The position numbers and the translations under genes were made by a program. Positions 62,594-64,000 of a DNA stretch of 64,000 bases are shown here, in pieces. Origin of the DNA: Fusobacterium varium (GTDB lineage: Bacteria; Fusobacteriota; Fusobacteriia; Fusobacteriales; Fusobacteriaceae). The DNA lies in NCBI GenBank assembly GCA_002356455.1, contig AP017968.1, positions 3,286,001-3,350,000 of the forward strand. Reading direction: 5' to 3'. The stretch's first letter is position 1, and each line of letters starts with the position of its first letter. The notes beneath the pieces were generated by a model. It was not told where the DNA came from and made no database searches. It worked only from the letters and a program-made list of their open reading frames with translations.

Positions 62594-64000
62594 TTTATTT
62601 AAAAAACTACTCCCTTATTTAAAAAAATATAAACTTGAATTTATTTTTTTGATTTTTCTGGCAATAATAGGAAATCTTCTTACTTTAGTAGGACCCTATC
62701 TTGTAGGAAAAGGAATAAATCAAATACATTTTCAAATGAGTAAAAGTGACTTTATTCAGCTTGGAAAAATGTCCATATTACTTCTTTTCTCATATATAAC
62801 TGGAGCAGTCCTCACTTTAATACAAAACATAAAAATGAATATCATATCACAGGATATTGTAAATAAGATGAGAAAAGATGGAATAGAAAAAATCCATAAA
62901 TTTCCATTAAAATATTTTGATGGAATTTCACAAGGAAATATTATAAGTATAATGATAAATGATATTGATAATATAAGTGGTTCTCTTTCTCAAATAGGTA
63001 CAAGAGTAATAGTAAATATCCTCACTATATTTACCGCTTTAGGAATAATGTTATATATTAGTCCTTCTCTTACTCTAATACAGCTTTTCCTAGTTTCTTT
63101 TACTGGGGTATTTTTAAAAAAAATAACAGAAAAAAGCCGTGAAAAAAGAAGAGTACAGCAAAAATATCTTGGAAAACTCAGTGGATATATTGATGAAATA
63201 CTTACAGGACAAGCTGAAGTAAAATCTTTCTCATATGAGGAAAGAGCTATTGAAACTTTTAGAAATCTTAATTCCTCTTATAAAGAAAATGCAATAAAAT
63301 CAATTTTTCTTGCAGGATTTAATTTTCCTACACTTAACTTTATAGGAAATCTGGGATATTCACTAATTATACTGATTGGTGCCATATTTATGCTTCAAGG
63401 TAAAATAACCCTTGGAGGACTTTCAAGCTTTGTTATTTACTCTAAACTGTTTAATAGACCTATAGCAAGCATATCTGAAGCATATAGTATTATTCAAACT
63501 GTTTTAGTCAGTGCTGAAAGATTTTTTCAATTCATGGATCAAGATGAAGATTTAGACATAGGTAAAAAAGATATTGACTTTGATAATTTAAAAGGAAATA
63601 TAGAATTTAAAAATGTAGATTTTGCATATAATGAAAAAACTCCTGTACTCAAAAACCTTTCATTTAAAACTGAAAATGGGGAAGTTGTTGCTATAGTTGG
63701 CCCAACTGGTGGTGGGAAAACTACTATTGTAAATCTTCTAATGAGATTTTATGATATAACTTCTGGAGAAATACTTCTGGATGGAATAAATATAGAAGAA
63801 TATAAAAAAAGTGAAATAAGAAAACTTTTTGGTATGGTACTTCAGGACAGCTGGCTGTTCACAGGAACTATTAAAGACAATATAAGTTATGGAAACAGTG
63901 ATATTCCATTTGAAAAAGTTATAGAAAGTGCAAAACTTGCTTGTGCTCATGACTTTATAATGAAATTTCCTGATGGATATGATACTATGATCAGTGAAGA
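62583..64000 (+). CDS. ABC exporter half-transporter B (3'-truncated by window edge)
   Basis: A GTG at 62583 behind GGGGGG opens a frame that continues to the end of the window. The protein starts MKYNLFKKLLPYLKKYKLEF, has six hydrophobic segments, then an NBD beginning with FKNVDFAYNEKTPVLKNLSF and Walker A GPTGGGKTTIV (about residue 376). It is the second subunit of a heterodimeric exporter, and its 5' end overlaps the first by 11 bp, so translation is coupled. Signature and Walker B lie beyond base 64000, so I cannot check whether the consensus Glu is present. Confidence 0.9.
   Translation, partial: MKYNLFKKLLPYLKKYKLEFIFLIFLAIIGNLLTLVGPYLVGKGINQIHFQMSKSDFIQLGKMSILLLFSYITGAVLTLIQNIKMNIISQDIVNKMRKDGIEKIHKFPLKYFDGISQGNIISIMINDIDNISGSLSQIGTRVIVNILTIFTALGIMLYISPSLTLIQLFLVSFTGVFLKKITEKSREKRRVQQKYLGKLSGYIDEILTGQAEVKSFSYEERAIETFRNLNSSYKENAIKSIFLAGFNFPTLNFIGNLGYSLIILIGAIFMLQGKITLGGLSSFVIYSKLFNRPIASISEAYSIIQTVLVSAERFFQFMDQDEDLDIGKKDIDFDNLKGNIEFKNVDFAYNEKTPVLKNLSFKTENGEVVAIVGPTGGGKTTIVNLLMRFYDITSGEILLDGINIEEYKKSEIRKLFGMVLQDSWLFTGTIKDNISYGNSDIPFEKVIESAKLACAHDFIMKFPDGYDTMISE

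Noticed and set aside
1-64000. CRISPR arrays, tRNA or rRNA genes
   Set aside because: No regularly spaced direct repeats and no cloverleaf or rRNA-like sequence were noticed in the intergenic regions. Small RNAs cannot be excluded by eye.

Overview
The window is very AT-rich and has a mosaic of features typical of Fusobacteria: short co-directional housekeeping operons, near-consensus sigma-70 promoters (most with exactly 17-bp spacers), a FadA-family adhesin, a TolC-type outer-membrane lipoprotein (so a diderm envelope), and amino-acid/sugar-acid fermentation genes. I infer a Fusobacterium of the larger-genome F. varium/ulcerans/mortiferum type. The species call is inference, not a database result.

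Layout. 1-776 is the 3'-truncated part of an ABC ATPase gene, followed by an AraC regulator. 2.0-6.9 kb is the mglBAC galactose-type ABC importer with a ROK sugar kinase. 7.0-8.0 kb is trpS. From 8.3 to 23.7 kb there is a long minus-strand housekeeping block: murI, a Fusobacteria-like unknown, Sua5/TsaC, prs, glmU, a J-domain membrane protein, a TPR protein, gltX, prfB (with an intact programmed +1 frameshift), a NuoE-like 2Fe-2S protein, acpS, an RlmA-like methylase, tatD, hslO, a ComEA-like protein, hemZ, a sugar acetyltransferase and a PilT-like ATPase. 24-25.3 kb is a MATE exporter behind a promoter, structured leader and terminator that look like a transcriptional riboswitch. 25.4-26 kb carries the fadA-like adhesin and a small DNA-binding-like protein. 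26.5-30.6 kb is a tripartite TolC/EmrA/EmrB efflux operon, followed by a HAD phosphatase and an ArnT/PMT-like glycosyltransferase.

Two near-identical IS1182-type insertion sequences (33.1-34.9 kb, minus; 57.1-58.8 kb, plus) lie in opposite orientation around a 22-kb block. The first copy has a frameshift in a T-run, the second is intact. Between them are a PTS EIICB with a divergent MarR regulator, minCDE, a flavin reductase, small unknowns, a tandem-PII/DUF1538 pair, a sigma-54-controlled beta-keto-acid cleavage (BKACE) / hydroxyacyl-CoA dehydrogenase / AtoE operon with its enhancer-binding protein, a D-lactate-dehydrogenase-like gene, a lipoprotein, and an eight-gene sugar-acid catabolic operon. 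That operon encodes KDPG aldolase, a DgoK-type kinase, an IclR regulator, a TRAP transporter and a split UxaA-type dehydratase, and its promoter is bracketed by two matching operators.

After the second IS come a second MATE exporter with its own leader hairpin, a cold-shock gene with a long leader, and a heterodimeric ABC exporter whose second subunit runs off the window end.

The items I would look at first are the BKACE operon with its sigma-54 promoter and duplicated 16-bp enhancer sites, the two leader RNAs in front of the two MATE genes, the sugar-acid operon with paired operators, the tandem-PII/DUF1538 pair, and the inverted IS pair.
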